Shown here: piece after piece, positions 40,071-49,908 of the stretch | How positions within the stretch are numbered: position 1 is the stretch's first letter | Layout of the letters: each line of letters starts with the position of its first letter | Assembly: GCA_905221605.1 (NCBI GenBank) | Contig: CAJNDS010000591.1 | Coordinates: 267,001 to 331,000 of the forward strand | DNA: 64,000 nt | Source: Symbiodinium natans | Taxonomy: Eukaryota; Sar; Dinophyceae; Suessiales; Symbiodiniaceae | Direction of reading: 5' to 3' | Made by a program: the position numbers and the translations under genes | The notes under the pieces: generated by a model | Told to the model about the DNA's origin: nothing | The model's input: only the letters and a program-made list of their open reading frames with translations | Database searches by the model: none

Positions 40071-40175
40071 GGGAAGATAAGTGCTGAGGTGCTCAAAGGC
40101 AGGTCGGAGATGTTGAGCGGGAAGACCTCCGCCTGGATCTCACAGTCGGTGGCCTGGGTTGCAGACAAAGGCAAG
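40071..40175 (+). CDS. Exon-like island
   Basis: Frame GKISAEVLKGRSEMLSGKTS then AWISQSVAWVADKGK, donor GCAAG|GTTAGG at 40176. The minus strand is also convincing (TDCEIQAEVFPLNISDLPLS), so the strand is open. Confidence 0.45.
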
Positions 40176-40533
40176 GTTAGGGTTTAGGGTTTAGGGTTTA
40201 GGGTTTAGGCTTTAGGCTTTAGGCTTTAGGCTTTAGGGTTTAGGGTTTAGGGTTTGGGACTTAGGGCTCAGCGGGGCGTGGGTCCTCAAATCTCTAACCC
40301 TAGCTCCACGCCTCTACGAGTCGGCCTCAGAGGTTTGGGCAGGGTTTTGGTAGGGAACGGGGCGTAGGTCCTGAGATCTCGACACTCTATGGCCTAAACC
40401 CCAAGCCCCACACCTCTACCTGTTTGGTTTAGGTGGGGCTTAGGGTTTAGGGTTTAGGGTTTAGGGTTTGGGTTGAGGGTTTAGGGTTTAGGCTTTAGGG
40501 TTTAGGGTTTAGGCTTTAGGGTTTAGGGTTTGG
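40176..40533 (+). repeat. G-arrays with CTTTAGG block
   Basis: TTTAGGG at 40176-40205, four CTTTAGG units, more TTTAGGG; second array 40438-40533. Confidence 0.85.
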
Positions 40534-40824
40534 AGGTTTTATTGCGGGTCCTTCCTTCCTTTTGCTCCCTGCGAAATCCTGGCTTCGAGCACTCGTCCCG
40601 GCTGCAAGTTCTCGAACTGCCCCGTTAGGGGGTGACCCACCCAAGCCCTTTAACTCTCAGCCGTCTAAACCCCAGCCCCCGCAAACCCCGAAACCCCTAA
40701 AGCCTGAAACCCTAAACCCCGAAACCCCAAACCTTGGAGCCCCAACTCGCAACCCTCATGAGCCCCTGCCCCCGAAAGCTTCCGGGTTGAGGTTCCGGTT
40801 TTTGTTCTTAAGCCCTAACCATAA

Positions 40825-40917
40825 ACCCTGAACTCCAAACCCCAAACCCCAAACCCCAAACCCTAAACCCTAAACCCCAAACCCTAAACCCTAAACCGTA
40901 ATCCCTAAACCCAGATC
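40825..40917 (-). repeat. Interstitial telomere array
   Basis: CCCCAAA and CCCTAAA units. Confidence 0.9.
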
Positions 40918-40947
40918 AAAAGCAAAACCGAAGCCCCTTAGGTTTCG

Positions 40948-41014
40948 ATGTTCTCCAACAAGACTCGGGAGAAGGAGCTCGTGCCACCGGACCTGAGCCT
41001 CCCTTCCGCACGTG
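40948..41014 (+). CDS. Exon-like island with ATG
   Basis: MFSNKTREKELVPPDLSLPS then ARG. C-array left, G-array right. Confidence 0.4.
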
Positions 41015-41019
41015 GTTCA

Positions 41020-41066
41020 GGGTTTAGGGTTTAGGGTTTAGGGTTTAGGGTTTAGGGTTTAGGGCT
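41020..41066 (+). repeat. Interstitial telomere array
   Basis: Six TTTAGGG units. Confidence 0.9.
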
Positions 41067-41198
41067 TTTTTGGGGGCGGCGATGTGCACAGGACGCAGGG
41101 CTCAAATTTTGGGGTTGAGGGTTTGAACCCTTAAGCCCTACACCCTTAAACTTCCAAACCTTGAACCCTTGAACCCTTTTGGGGTTGAGGGTTTACGG

Positions 41199-41252
41199 GT
41201 TTAGGGTTTAGGGCAGTTTAGGGTTTAGGGCCCTAAACCCTAAACCCTGAAC
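41199..41252. repeat. Head-to-head telomere junction
   Basis: TTTAGGGTTTAGGG is joined directly to CCCTAAACCCTAAA at 41230|41231. Confidence 0.9.
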
Positions 41253-41298
41253 CTTAACCTAAACCCTGAACCCTTAAACCGTCAAACCCATAACCCCG

Positions 41299-41362
41299 AA
41301 ACCGGGCAGCTCTTGTGCCAGGTGTCGACCGAGCCTTGCCTGCAATGTGGGGCTCATCTAAT
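41299..41362 (+). CDS. Exon-like island, CxxC motif
   Basis: Frame GQLLCQVSTEPCLQCGAHLI; CLQCG is zinc-ribbon-like. TAG follows at the start of a G-array. Confidence 0.3.
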
Positions 41363-41534
41363 ATAGGGTTCAGGGTTTAGGGTTTAGGGTTTAGGGTTTA
41401 GGGGGTTTATTAATGTATCAATAGAAAGGGACGCGTACCTGCGCCATCCCGCAGTGTGGAGGCTTAGCGCTTAGGGCTAAGGCCGGCCTCTGGCAGCCAG
41501 CAAGTCCAGCTTCAAAAAGGGCTTGGGGCTTAGG

Positions 41535-41648
41535 ATCTAGGGTTTAGGGTTTGGGGTTTAGGGTTTAGGGTTTGGGGTTTAGGGTTTAGGGTTTAGGGTT
41601 AGGGTTTAGGGTTTAGGATTTAGGGTTTAGGGTTTAGGGTTTGGGGTG
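41535..41648 (+). repeat. Interstitial telomere array
   Basis: TTTAGGG with TTTGGGG units. Confidence 0.9.
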
Positions 41649-41693
41649 GAGATCTTGGATCAAGGTTTAAGGTGAGGCGCGTGCAGAGCCGAG

Positions 41694-41911
41694 CCTAAAC
41701 CCTAAACCCTAAACCCTAAACCCTAAACCCTAAACCCTAAACCCTAAACCCTAAACCCTAAACCCTAAACCCTAAACCCTAAACCCTAAACCCTAAACCT
41801 AACCCTAAACCCTAAACCCTAAACCCTAAACCCTAAACCCTAAACCCTAAACCCTAAACCCTAAACCCTAAACCCTAAACCCTAAACCCTAAACCCTAAA
41901 CCCTAAACCCT
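41694..41911 (-). repeat. Interstitial telomere array
   Basis: About 31 near-perfect CCCTAAA units, only 45 bases after the opposed G-array. Confidence 0.95.
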
Positions 41912-42018
41912 ACCTTAGGAACCCAACACCTACTTCTTGATTGGGTTCCCAAGATTCCTAAAAGAGGGGATTTGGACTAAGAACTTACAAAAAAGTGGGT
42001 TTGGGGTTCTTAAGGTAG
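41911..42018. mobile_element. MITE-like family J
   Basis: TACCTTAGGAACCCA at the left, GGGGTTCTTAAGGTA at the right, imperfect inverted ends, C-arrays on both sides. Confidence 0.5.
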
Positions 42019-42048
42019 ACCCTAAACCCTAAACCCTAAACCCCCCCT

Positions 42049-42154
42049 ATGCTCCGAGGCTACCTGCAGCTGAGCTCACAGGCCATGCTCATGCTGGACC
42101 GGCAGATGTCCGAGATGGATGCCCGGCAGACGGCTCATTTTTCTCTAGCCCCAA
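42049..42154 (+). CDS. Exon-like island
   Basis: MLRGYLQLSSQAMLMLDRQM then SEMDARQTAHFSLA, helical and Met-rich. C-arrays on both sides. Confidence 0.45.
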
Positions 42155-42325
42155 ACCCTAAACCCCAAACCCTAAACCCTAAACCTGAAACCCTAACCTG
42201 ACACCCTAAATCTCAACCTGCGATCTCGCTCCTGGCGGCCTGAGTTTGCCCTTTGGCCGGGGTGGGGGTTGCTTGGCTGGTTGCACTAGCGTGAAGAGGG
42301 TTCTTGAAAACATCAAGCTCAGAGA

Positions 42326-42397
42326 CCCCCTCCCTCCCCCTCCCCCTCCCTCCTCCCTCCCCCTCCCTCCTCCCTCCCTCCCCCCCCCCCCCCCCCG
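42326..42397. repeat. C/T-rich low-complexity tract
   Basis: CCCTCC runs ending in an 18-base C tract. Confidence 0.9.
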
Positions 42398-42455
42398 GCT
42401 CCCCCACACTCCCGCACTCCCTAAACCCTAAACTCCCTGAAGTAAGGAGCACATC

Positions 42456-42524
42456 ATGACGGGAGCGGAGCCTGAAGTCGACGAGCTGCAGCTCCTTGGC
42501 GCAAGAGGCAGCAAGTTCCGTTGA
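42456..42524 (+). CDS. Short ATG-to-stop island
   Basis: MTGAEPEVDELQLLGARGSK then FR and TGA. C words left, G-array right. Confidence 0.35.
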   Translation: MTGAEPEVDELQLLGARGSKFR

Positions 42525-42793
42525 GTTTGGGCTTTGGGGTCTGGGGTTTAGGGTTTAGGGTTTGGGGTTTGGGGTTTGGGGGTATCTTGGACCCAGAGCT
42601 GCTGCAGAGCTGACGCCCAGCCTCGATCACCTAAAGCCCTAAACCCCAAGCCCTACACCCCCCTAAACCCGAACCTTGAACTCTGAACCCGAAACCCGAA
42701 ACCCGGCCACAAATCCTAAACCCCAAAACCCTACACCCGCCAATTGAAGGGTTCTGGCGCCACGTCTGAAGAGGATCTTTTTAAGATTTTAGT

Positions 42794-42888
42794 ATGTGTA
42801 TATATATATATATTATATTATATTATATTATATTATCTTATCTTATATTATCTTATTTCTATTTATTTTTGATTAATCAATTAATATA
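42794..42888. repeat. TA/TTATA low-complexity block
   Basis: (TA)n then TATTA and TTATC pentamer repeats. Confidence 0.85.
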
Positions 42889-43095
42889 TGTATTTCTTCA
42901 TGTGTTGATGCATTTACTTATGTATTCTATACACAAGTTGCTCAGGGTTCGGGCTCCCAACCCCAAACCTCGAATCTTCTGAGCCCGTAAACAATCCAAA
43001 CCTGTGGACTCCATGGCATCACGCGAATTTAAGGTTTAGGGTTTGGAGTCTAAATCCCAAACCCTTGTGCCCCTAACCCTAAACCCCAGACCCGA

Positions 43096-43146
43096 GACCC
43101 TAAACCCTAAACCCTAAATTTAGGGCTTAGGGCTTAGGGTTTAGGG
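43096..43146. repeat. Tail-to-tail telomere junction
   Basis: CCCTAAA x3 joined directly to TTTAGGG-type units; the junction CCCTAAATTTAGGG is a perfect 14-bp palindrome at 43112-43125. Confidence 0.9.
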
Positions 43147-43379
43147 CTGACTTCTTAGCCGCACAGGATCAGGGCCGGGGGTTTAAACAACAAAACAAAA
43201 CGGGCCGAAGGGTATAGGGTTTCGGGTTTAGGGTTTAGGGATAGGACTCGTAGCAGTCGAATTTCTCAGACTACCCAGAGGCAAGGGTTTTGGGAGGTTG
43301 CAAGTTCTCCTTTGTTGGGTCCAAGGGGGTGATTCTTAGGAATTATCCCCTAAACCCTAAACCCTAAACCCCTCATGCC

Positions 43380-43480
43380 TTAGGATGTTCCCCCCTTATA
43401 CTAACAGTCCTTAAAAGGCATTATAAGAAAGGGGTACTCTATTCCCTCTGAAGGACTGTTAGGTACAAGGGGGAACATCT
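43380..43480. mobile_element. MITE-like family B copy
   Basis: TAGGATGTTCCCCCCTTATA to GTACAAGGGGGAACATC, arms complementary. Confidence 0.75.
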
Positions 43481-43531
43481 TTGACGAAAACCTAAACCCT
43501 AAACCCTAAACCCTAAACCCTAAACCCTAAA

Positions 43532-43642
43532 GGGGAAAGTAAGCAAAAGCAAGAGCAAAGGGGCGGCTTAGATCTTGATCTCGACCTCATCGACGAGTCA
43601 GGCGACGCCGGCACGACTCCCAATCTTACGTGCTTCTCTTAG
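43532..43642 (+). CDS. Exon-like island ending inside a MITE end
   Basis: Frame GESKQKQEQRGGLDLDLDLI then DESGDAGTTPNLTCFS, TAG at 43640 supplied by the family D terminus CTTAGTAGTGG. Acidic/Gln-rich, good coding look. Confidence 0.45.
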   Translation, partial: GESKQKQEQRGGLDLDLDLIDESGDAGTTPNLTCFS

Positions 43643-43780
43643 TAGTGGAGTGTTTGGAGTTTAGGATTTAGGGTTTAGGGTTGAGGGTGAGTAGATAACC
43701 TTTAACCTTTTTGCGGCATTAGAATTTCTATAGAATCCCCAAGGTTAGCCTTTAGTTTTCTAGGCTACTGGACAACTAAG
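43638..43780. mobile_element. MITE-like family D copy, telomere-interrupted
   Basis: CTTAGTAGTGGAGTG, a TTTAGGG insert (43661-43690), AGATAACCTTTAACC, then CTAGGCTACTGGACAACTAA. Confidence 0.7.
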
Positions 43781-44717
43781 ACACGGGACCAGAACTCCCC
43801 GTTCTGAAGAAGGGATTCCCTAAGAACAGTTCAGGCCAGATTAGCTACAAGAAGCAACTCTATTCGCAAGATCACGCCCCAAAAGTTCGAGTCAAGGGCT
43901 AGGCATTCAGGGCTGGGCATCTCCATATGTGTACCTGGAGTGGTGCTTCGGCACAGGTAGTTCGGGGCGTTTTAAATACATCTTAAACCCTAAACCACGA
44001 AACTCTAAGCCCTGTTGGGTTGTTGAGGTAGGCACTGGCGCTGGGACGACTTTTCGAGACATCCAACCAACGATCGTGTCTTCTTCGTGCTCTGTACCCT
44101 ATCCCCCCCGGTTGGCCCAAGGACGTTCAAGACCTACTTGGTTAACGAGGAGAGAGGAATATGTCTTAGTTCAGGGCTTTAGGTTCTCCCGTAGTTTCAG
44201 GGTTTCTTGGGGAGTTCTGCTTAGGCAGTTCGGGGAAAGAGCGTGGTTTAGCACCTTCCGTGGCGCTTGGCCGTCCCCTAAACCCTAAACCCTAAACCCT
44301 AAACCCTAAACCCGAAGCCCAAAACCCTAAACAGGGCGCGGGGACTCTGCGTTGGCTGACGTTGTTAGCTGCTTGGCGCACTGAGCCCTAAACCTGAAAC
44401 CCTCAGTACTTGGAAGGCCTTTTGACGCAGTAAGTCGGGTTAGTCAGGTGGGTTGTGGGGATTCGCGTGGTAGGGCTTCTGGGGGGGGGGCAGATTAAGT
44501 GGGCATTCTACTGATCATGCGCCTCACCCTGTGCAAAATGTGAAGCCTAAGCTTTGCACGGTCATGTCTCGAATGCTGATCCATTCTGGACTGCCCCAGT
44601 AACGTTTAACTTTTGGTCTCTCGTAATGCATTACAAGGTAGTCTTAATCTGAAAGTTTGAACTTTGTACTGGGAAGTCAGGGTAATCTGACAGGGAACTA
44701 GCAGGTAACCACATGAA

Positions 44718-44798
44718 TCCTAAACCCTAAACCCTAAACACTAAACGCTAAACCCTAGACCCTAGACCCTAGACCCTAAACCCTAAACCCTAAACCCA
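44718..44798 (-). repeat. Telomere array with CCCTAGA block
   Basis: CCCTAAA and CCCTAGA units. Confidence 0.9.
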
Positions 44799-44803
44799 AA
44801 CCC

Positions 44804-44878
44804 CCAACAGACCCGGCCATGCACCCTAAATCTCTTGAGGGCCCTTTGCCGACAAGAATCGTCCTGAGCCATGACCTG
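44804..44878 (+). CDS. Exon-like island
   Basis: Frame PTDPAMHPKSLEGPLPTRIV then LSHDL, donor CCT|GTAGGG at 44878. C-array left, G-array right. Confidence 0.4.
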
Positions 44879-44879
44879 T

Positions 44880-44940
44880 AGGGTTTAGGGTTTAGGGTTT
44901 AGGGTTTAGGGTTTAGGGTTTAGGGTTTAGGGTTTAGGGC
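44880..44940 (+). repeat. Interstitial telomere array
   Basis: Nine TTTAGGG units. Confidence 0.95.
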
Positions 44941-45382
44941 CCACACCGCTTGGGCCACGTGGCCTTAAAAGTGTGGCCGCAAGGGAGGTACTACAGGGTC
45001 GGAAGAATTACAAATAGCATTCCCTTATGGTCCCTATATAGATATACTCTATATATAAATAAAGCAAACCACCGGTTCTAGCAAAACCCTGTTTCTAGTC
45101 ATTAAAGCCCCCACATTAGATAGGAGGGTCTAGGCTCCGACGTCGTCAATGATTGCAGGGCTCGGGTTTTAGAGTTGGAGGTGTCGGGGCTGTGAAGCAT
45201 GGCCCCTTGTCCCAGAAGTATAACTGCACTGCAGCACAAGATATGCGGAATATGGTATTCCAAAAGCAAAGGAACACCAATACTACCCACATTGGTACAC
45301 TAGATGGTATGCGCATCATAGATTCGATAGTATGTACTGCATGCTACATAGGATCTGGTACCGTCACAACAGTTCTTCTTGC

Positions 45383-45430
45383 GTATATACATATATATAT
45401 ATATGTACATATATATATATATATAGATAG
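45383..45430. repeat. TA microsatellite
   Basis: ATACATATATATATATG twice. Confidence 0.85.
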
Positions 45431-45600
45431 ATGCATGCGAAAACGCATGCACATAGAACATGAACACACAGATGCTCACCCCAAGCTTGCGAATCGTCAG
45501 CAGGCAACTGCCCCTCGCCATTCGCAAGAGGCGGGAGGGGGGCGGAGGAATAAGAAAGAAAAAACAAAAACACAGAGAGCAGAGAAAACGCGGACAGGCG

Positions 45601-45661
45601 TCAGTACCCTGAGCTTCTTTGGCGACGACGACGACTTCACAGGCCCCGGTCCTGCTCTGGC
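45601..45661 (+). CDS. Exon-like island, acidic
   Basis: Frame STLSFFGDDDDFTGPGPALA, then a C-array. Confidence 0.3.
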
Positions 45662-45662
45662 C

Positions 45663-45748
45663 CAAACCCTAAACCCTAAACCCCAAACCCCAAACCCTAA
45701 ACCCCAAACCCTAAACCCTGAACCCCGAACCCCAAACCTTAAACCCAA
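45663..45748 (-). repeat. Mixed CCCTAAA/CCCCAAA array
   Basis: About 12 units of alternating type. Confidence 0.9.
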
Positions 45749-45904
45749 GGTATGGTTAGCATGTTTTGTTTTGGGGTCTGTGTAGGGTAGCAGAGTTGAG
45801 GATTTAGGACTTGGGGGGTTGGGCTTGAGAGGCTTTAGGGTTTAGGGCTACGTGTTTTGTACCGGCCTCGGCCCAGTTGTGTACGATGAGAAAGGTGCAG
45901 GGCT

Positions 45905-46012
45905 TCGGGTTTGGGGTTTAGGGTTTAGGGTTTAGGGTTTAGGGTTTAGGGTTTAGGGTTTAGGGTTTAGGGTTTCGGGTTTCGGGTTTCGGGTTTCGGG
46001 TTCGGTTTGGGG
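45905..46012 (+). repeat. Telomere array with TTTCGGG block
   Basis: Nine TTTAGGG then four TTTCGGG units. Confidence 0.9.
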
Positions 46013-46499
46013 TATGTATGGGCAGAAGCCCTAAATCGTGAGTACTGGCACCTCTCGGACAGAAGCAACCCTCAACCCTATACCTTAAACCTTAAACCCT
46101 CAACCCTAGAGGCTTGGGAGTGTGTTTGGGGTGCTACCTGCAATAGGGACAGCGCTCCTGCAAGGGAGGGGCGCCGTGCAACGTGACTTTCTGAAATCGG
46201 GTTGGGGTTTCACATGGTTTACAGGGTTTACAGGGCTTGTAGGCTTCCTATGGTGTGTTCCTACCAGAAACTCTCTTGACGAGGCCCCCACCCACACCAA
46301 ACTCTGACACCTAGGCCAAGCGCGGACCCATTTAGGGATTTAGGCAAGACATACCCCACCAAGAACCGGATCGAACCCAAGCCCTCAACCGCAACCATAG
46401 TTCATAAACCGTTCCGTGCATACATACTCAACATAGACTAAACCCTAAACCCTAAACTCTAAACAATTCCTGAGGCTAACAAAGACAATGAACTCTAGA

Positions 46500-46674
46500 G
46501 TGTTAGAGTGCTAGCGTATTAGTGTGTTGGTGTGTTAGTGTTAGGGTGAGGGTTAAGTGTTAGTGTGTAGTGTTGGCGTTAGTGTGACTGTTAGTGGTCG
46601 TGGTAGTGGTAGTGTTAGTGCTAGTGCTAGTGCTTGTGTTTGTGTTCGTGTTCGCGTTCGTGTTCGTGTTGAGT
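46500..46674 (+). repeat. GTGTTA/GTGCTA/GTGTTC hexamer repeat
   Basis: Degenerate 6-bp tandem tract drifting from GTGTTA through GTGCTA to GTGTTC. The opposite strand reads as a Thr/Arg/Leu-rich ORF, not a gene. Confidence 0.8.
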
Positions 46675-46799
46675 TCCTGAAATGAGCATCCACGAAAAAC
46701 CCAAGAAGTACCAAGAAACCCCAAGAATGCCCAAAAAACGCTAAGACCCCAAAAGCCCTAACCCCCAAGCCTCCCCCCCCCCCTTTCCCTGCGGCGAAG

Positions 46800-46854
46800 A
46801 TGATCTCAGCCCACTTAGCCCTTGCTCAAGGCCGCCGGCGCCAGCCGGGGAAAG
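46800..46854 (+). CDS. Exon-like island with ATG
   Basis: MISAHLALAQGRRRQPGK, donor AAAG|GTTTAG at 46855. Confidence 0.35.
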
Positions 46855-47342
46855 GTTTAGGGTTTAGGGTTTAGGGACGATTTGGGGATCGGGGTTGAGG
46901 ATGGTTTTTGCCTGTTAGGGGTTTTTTGGCTCGGGGGAGCTTTTACGGGGCTTTTTTCATGCGAAGACAGGGTTGTTCGACCAGGTGCTCTCAAACGGTC
47001 TATGAGTTTTCTAGGGTTTAGGGTTTAGGGTTGCCCCGGATAAAAGGGTTTAGGGTTGCAGGCTTCGGGTTTAAGAGCGGCGGGGGGACGAGGGGGGGGT
47101 TACCAGTCCGAAACTCTAAGTGAACCCCCCTCAAGCCCGATCTCCAACCCCCCCCCCCCAAAGGAATAAAGGTACCTAATCATAAAACATCTTAAGCCCT
47201 AAACCCTATAAACCCTGGACCCCCTCATCCTAAGCACCCCCCACTCCTCAACTTTGGCACATACTTTGGGTTCTGACGTTAGTGTGCAAAGATTTTGCCC
47301 TCAGTGGAGCTCAGACGGGTGGCAAAAAGAATCCCCCTTCAA

Positions 47343-47422
47343 CCCAAAACCCTAAACCCTAAACCCTAAACCCCAAGCCCTAAACCCTAAACCCTAAGCC
47401 CTAAGCCCTAAGCCCTAAACCT
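47343..47422 (-). repeat. Interstitial telomere array
   Basis: CCCTAAA and CCCTAAG units. Confidence 0.85.
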
Positions 47423-47494
47423 ACCCCCTCCGGGAAGGCTAGGAAGCTAGGGTTTAGGGTTTAGGGTTTAGGGTTTACGGTTTAGGGTTATTTA

Positions 47495-47525
47495 AATATA
47501 AATAAATAAATATATATATATATGC
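47495..47525. repeat. AAAT/TA microsatellite
   Basis: AAATAAATAAATATATATAT joined to a telomere array. Confidence 0.8.
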
Positions 47526-47679
47526 TCCTGCTACCCCATAAAATGCATAGCATAAACTAACCCCAAAGACCCATTCGCCAAAATGGCTGCGGTGCAAGTT
47601 TGGGGTCTGGCGGGACGCATGACGAGACTTTGGAAGGACCATCAGAGAAACCTGTCGTGCCCTAAACCCGAAACCTCTA

Positions 47680-47740
47680 GGGTTTAGGGTTTAGGGCTTA
47701 GGGTTTAGGGTTTAGGGTTTAGGGTTTAGGGTTTAGTTTC
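47680..47740 (+). repeat. Interstitial telomere array
   Basis: Eight TTTAGGG units. Confidence 0.9.
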
Positions 47741-47951
47741 AAGAGCTACCAGGGCCGCCAAAGTGTGTGCGCAGTGGGGTCTTGGGTTTTGGGGGTCTTA
47801 GGATGTGGGTTCACAGTTTGAACCAGGAAACCCGTCCTCAAACCGTTGAAGTCCTCAAACCCTAAACCTCAAACCCTAAACCCTAAACCCTAAATTTCGG
47901 GAATCCCTCAACCTTCGGGGCTTTGGGCTCTCTTCAGCAAGAGCCTCCACC

Positions 47952-48057
47952 TTGGGATGTTCCCCCTTATACGAAGAGTCCTTAATGAATGGGGATTGTA
48001 GTAGCCTCCGATTAGAATGCCTGTTAAGGAGCTGTTAGTATAAGGGGGAACGTCCCA
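47952..48057. mobile_element. MITE-like family B copy
   Basis: CTTGGGATGTTCCCCCTTAT to GTATAAGGGGGAACGTCCC. Confidence 0.75.
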
Positions 48058-48059
48058 AC

Positions 48060-48158
48060 CTAAACCCTAAACCCTAATCCCTAAACCCTAAACCCTAAAC
48101 CCTAAACCCTAAACCCTAAACCCTAAACCCTAAACCCTAAACCCTAAACCCTAAACCC
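48060..48158 (-). repeat. Interstitial telomere array
   Basis: About 14 CCCTAAA units, starting right after a family B end. Confidence 0.95.
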
Positions 48159-48233
48159 AAATGGAGGCAGCTGAGCCCCGACGACAGCGACATGCTTGCC
48201 TCGCCTGTTGGCAAGCGACGCTCTGCCACCTAA
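48159..48233 (+). CDS. Exon-like island ending in a stop
   Basis: Frame KWRQLSPDDSDMLASPVGKR then RSAT, TAA at 48231. C-array left, G-array right. Confidence 0.4.
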   Translation, partial: KWRQLSPDDSDMLASPVGKRRSAT

Positions 48234-48235
48234 GA

Positions 48236-48299
48236 GTTTAGGGTTTAGGGTTTAGGGTTTAGGGTTTAGGGTTTAGGGCTTAGGGTTTAGGGTTTAGGG
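48236..48299 (+). repeat. Interstitial telomere array
   Basis: Nine TTTAGGG-type units. Confidence 0.95.
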
Positions 48300-48489
48300 A
48301 ACAAGGGGCTCTGATTGAACTACGGAGCAGTCGAGAACTAGGCTGCCCCAAAGAGGGGCCCCTAAAGTAGAGAGTTTGGGTCACGCTTTCTCTCCTCCCA
48401 AAAATATAGGCACCCCCCCCCCCCACCCCACATGCTATAATTAAAGGCCTGATGTGTAGGTGCATCCAAGGTATACATATATTTTGAGT

Positions 48490-48551
48490 TAGAGACAGAG
48501 ACAGAGACAGAGAGAGAGAGAGAGCGAGCGAGCGAGCGAGCGAGCGAGAGG
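48490..48551. repeat. GAGACA, GA and GAGC microsatellites
   Basis: Three simple repeats in succession; (CG)n follows at 48653-48669. Confidence 0.9.
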
Positions 48552-48669
48552 AAAAAGAGACCCCCCAGGCTCTTTGTACGGCTTCACATCAGCAATCCAT
48601 ACGGTTGAGGGCCTCAAGAATCCTAAACACTAAACCCTAAACCCTAAACCCTGCGCGCGCGCGCGCGCG

Positions 48670-48752
48670 TCTGCTGTGAACACAGGAGCCGCCCGGGTGC
48701 GTCGGGCAAGGATGGCTGGCCAGTTGACGACCATGCCCCTTGTCGTGTGCCG
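48670..48752 (+). CDS. Exon-like island
   Basis: Frame SAVNTGAARVRRARMAGQLT then TMPLVVCR, donor GCAGG|GTTTAG. Basic. Confidence 0.4.
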
Positions 48753-49232
48753 CAGGGTTTAGGGTTTAGGGTTTAGGGTTAGGGTTTAGCGTTTCGGGTT
48801 TAGGGTTAAGGTTTTAGGGTTTTAGGGTTTTAGGGTTTTAGGGTTTAGGGTTTTAGGGTTTTAGGTTTTAGGGTTTTAGGGTTTTAGGGTTTTAGGGTTT
48901 TAGGGTTTCAGGGTTGTAGGGTTTTAGGGTTTTAGGGTTTTAGGGTTTTAGGGTTTTAGGGTTTTTGGGGGTTTAGGGTTTTAGGGTTTGAGGAATTGAG
49001 GGTTTGAGGGTTTGAGGGTTTGAGGGTTTGAGGGTTTGAGGGTTTGAGGGTTTGAGGGTTTTAGGGGTTTAGGGGTTTAGGGGTTTAGGGGTTTAGGGGT
49101 TTAGGGTTCTAGGGTTCTAGGGTTTTCGGGTTTTCGGGTTTTAGGGCTTTAGGGTTTTAGGGTTGTATTTTAGGGTTTTAGGGTTTTAGGGTTTTAGGGT
49201 TTTAGGGTTTTAGGGTTTTAGGGTTTAGGGGG
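48752..49232 (+). repeat. 480-bp patchwork of telomere-variant octamers
   Basis: Blocks in order: TTTAGGG, many TTTTAGGG, eight TTTGAGGG (about 48990-49052), five TTTAGGGG, TTTTCGGG, then TTTTAGGG again. Each variant is homogenised in its own block. Confidence 0.95.
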
Positions 49233-49284
49233 GTGACGGAATTAGGCACCTTATATCCCCCCATCATATACCCCTGAGACCCCA

Positions 49285-49630
49285 AACCCTAAACCCCAAA
49301 CCCTAAACCCCAAAACCTCAAACCCTAAACCCCAAACCGGGCTTGTTCACAAGCACCGTCAGCCCCAAACCCTTAACCCAATGAGGTTTGAGGGTTGTAC
49401 ATGACTTGACAGAAACCCCAAACCCCAAACCCTAAACCCTAAACCCTAGCCCTAAACCCTAAACCCTAGCCCTAAACCCTAGCCCTAAACCCTAGCCCTA
49501 AACCCTAAACCCTAGCCCTAAACCCGCAAACCCTCAAACCCTAAAACCCTAAAACCCTAAAACCCTCAAACCCCAAACCCTAAACCCTAAACCCTAGACC
49601 CTAGCCCTAAACCCTAAACCCTAAGCCCCC
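49285..49630 (-). repeat. C-array with CCCTAGC variants
   Basis: CCCCAAA, then CCCTAAA alternating with CCCTAGC, then CCCTAAAA. Confidence 0.9.
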
Positions 49631-49634
49631 TCAG

Positions 49635-49713
49635 GCAGAAGAAGGCCACGGAGCGCCGGGAGGAGGAAGCCAAGCCTCTCGGCTTTCGGGTTAACGCCCT
49701 CAAGCTCCACAGG
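49635..49713 (+). CDS. Exon-like island with both splice sites
   Basis: CCCTCAG acceptor, frame QKKATERREEEAKPLGFRVN then ALKLHR, donor CAGG|GTTTAG at 49714. Charged helix-like. Confidence 0.5.
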
Positions 49714-49809
49714 GTTTAGGGTTTAGGGTTTAGGGTTTAGGGTTTGCTCAGAAGCGGGGTTTAGGGTTTAGGGTCTAGGGTTTAGGGTTTTGGGGTTCCA
49801 AGAAAGAAC

Positions 49810-49908
49810 CCCTAAACCCTAAACCCTAAACCCCTTTGTTGAGCAAACCCTAAACCCTAAACCCCTTTGTTGAGCAAACCCTAAACCCTAAACCCTAAAC
49901 CCTAAACC
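49810..49908 (-). repeat. C-array with duplicated TTTGTTGAGCAAACC insert
   Basis: CCCTTTGTTGAGCAAACCCT occurs twice, 36 bp apart, within CCCTAAA units. Confidence 0.85.

Noticed and set aside
43929-44288. 119-codon plus-strand ORF
   Set aside because: Includes telomere-derived LNPKP and SPKP segments, no recognisable domain and no splice context; may hide an island but cannot be supported.
45153-45785. 210-codon plus-strand ORF
   Set aside because: Crosses a TA microsatellite and ends in telomere-derived NPKPQTLNP; not one protein, although 45601-45661 is kept as a weak island.
46340-46400. Minus-strand B-box-like GGGTTCGATCC
   Set aside because: No matching A box or stems at tRNA spacing.
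46553-46768. Thr/Arg/Leu-rich minus-strand ORF
   Set aside because: Translation of the GTGTTA-type hexamer repeat.
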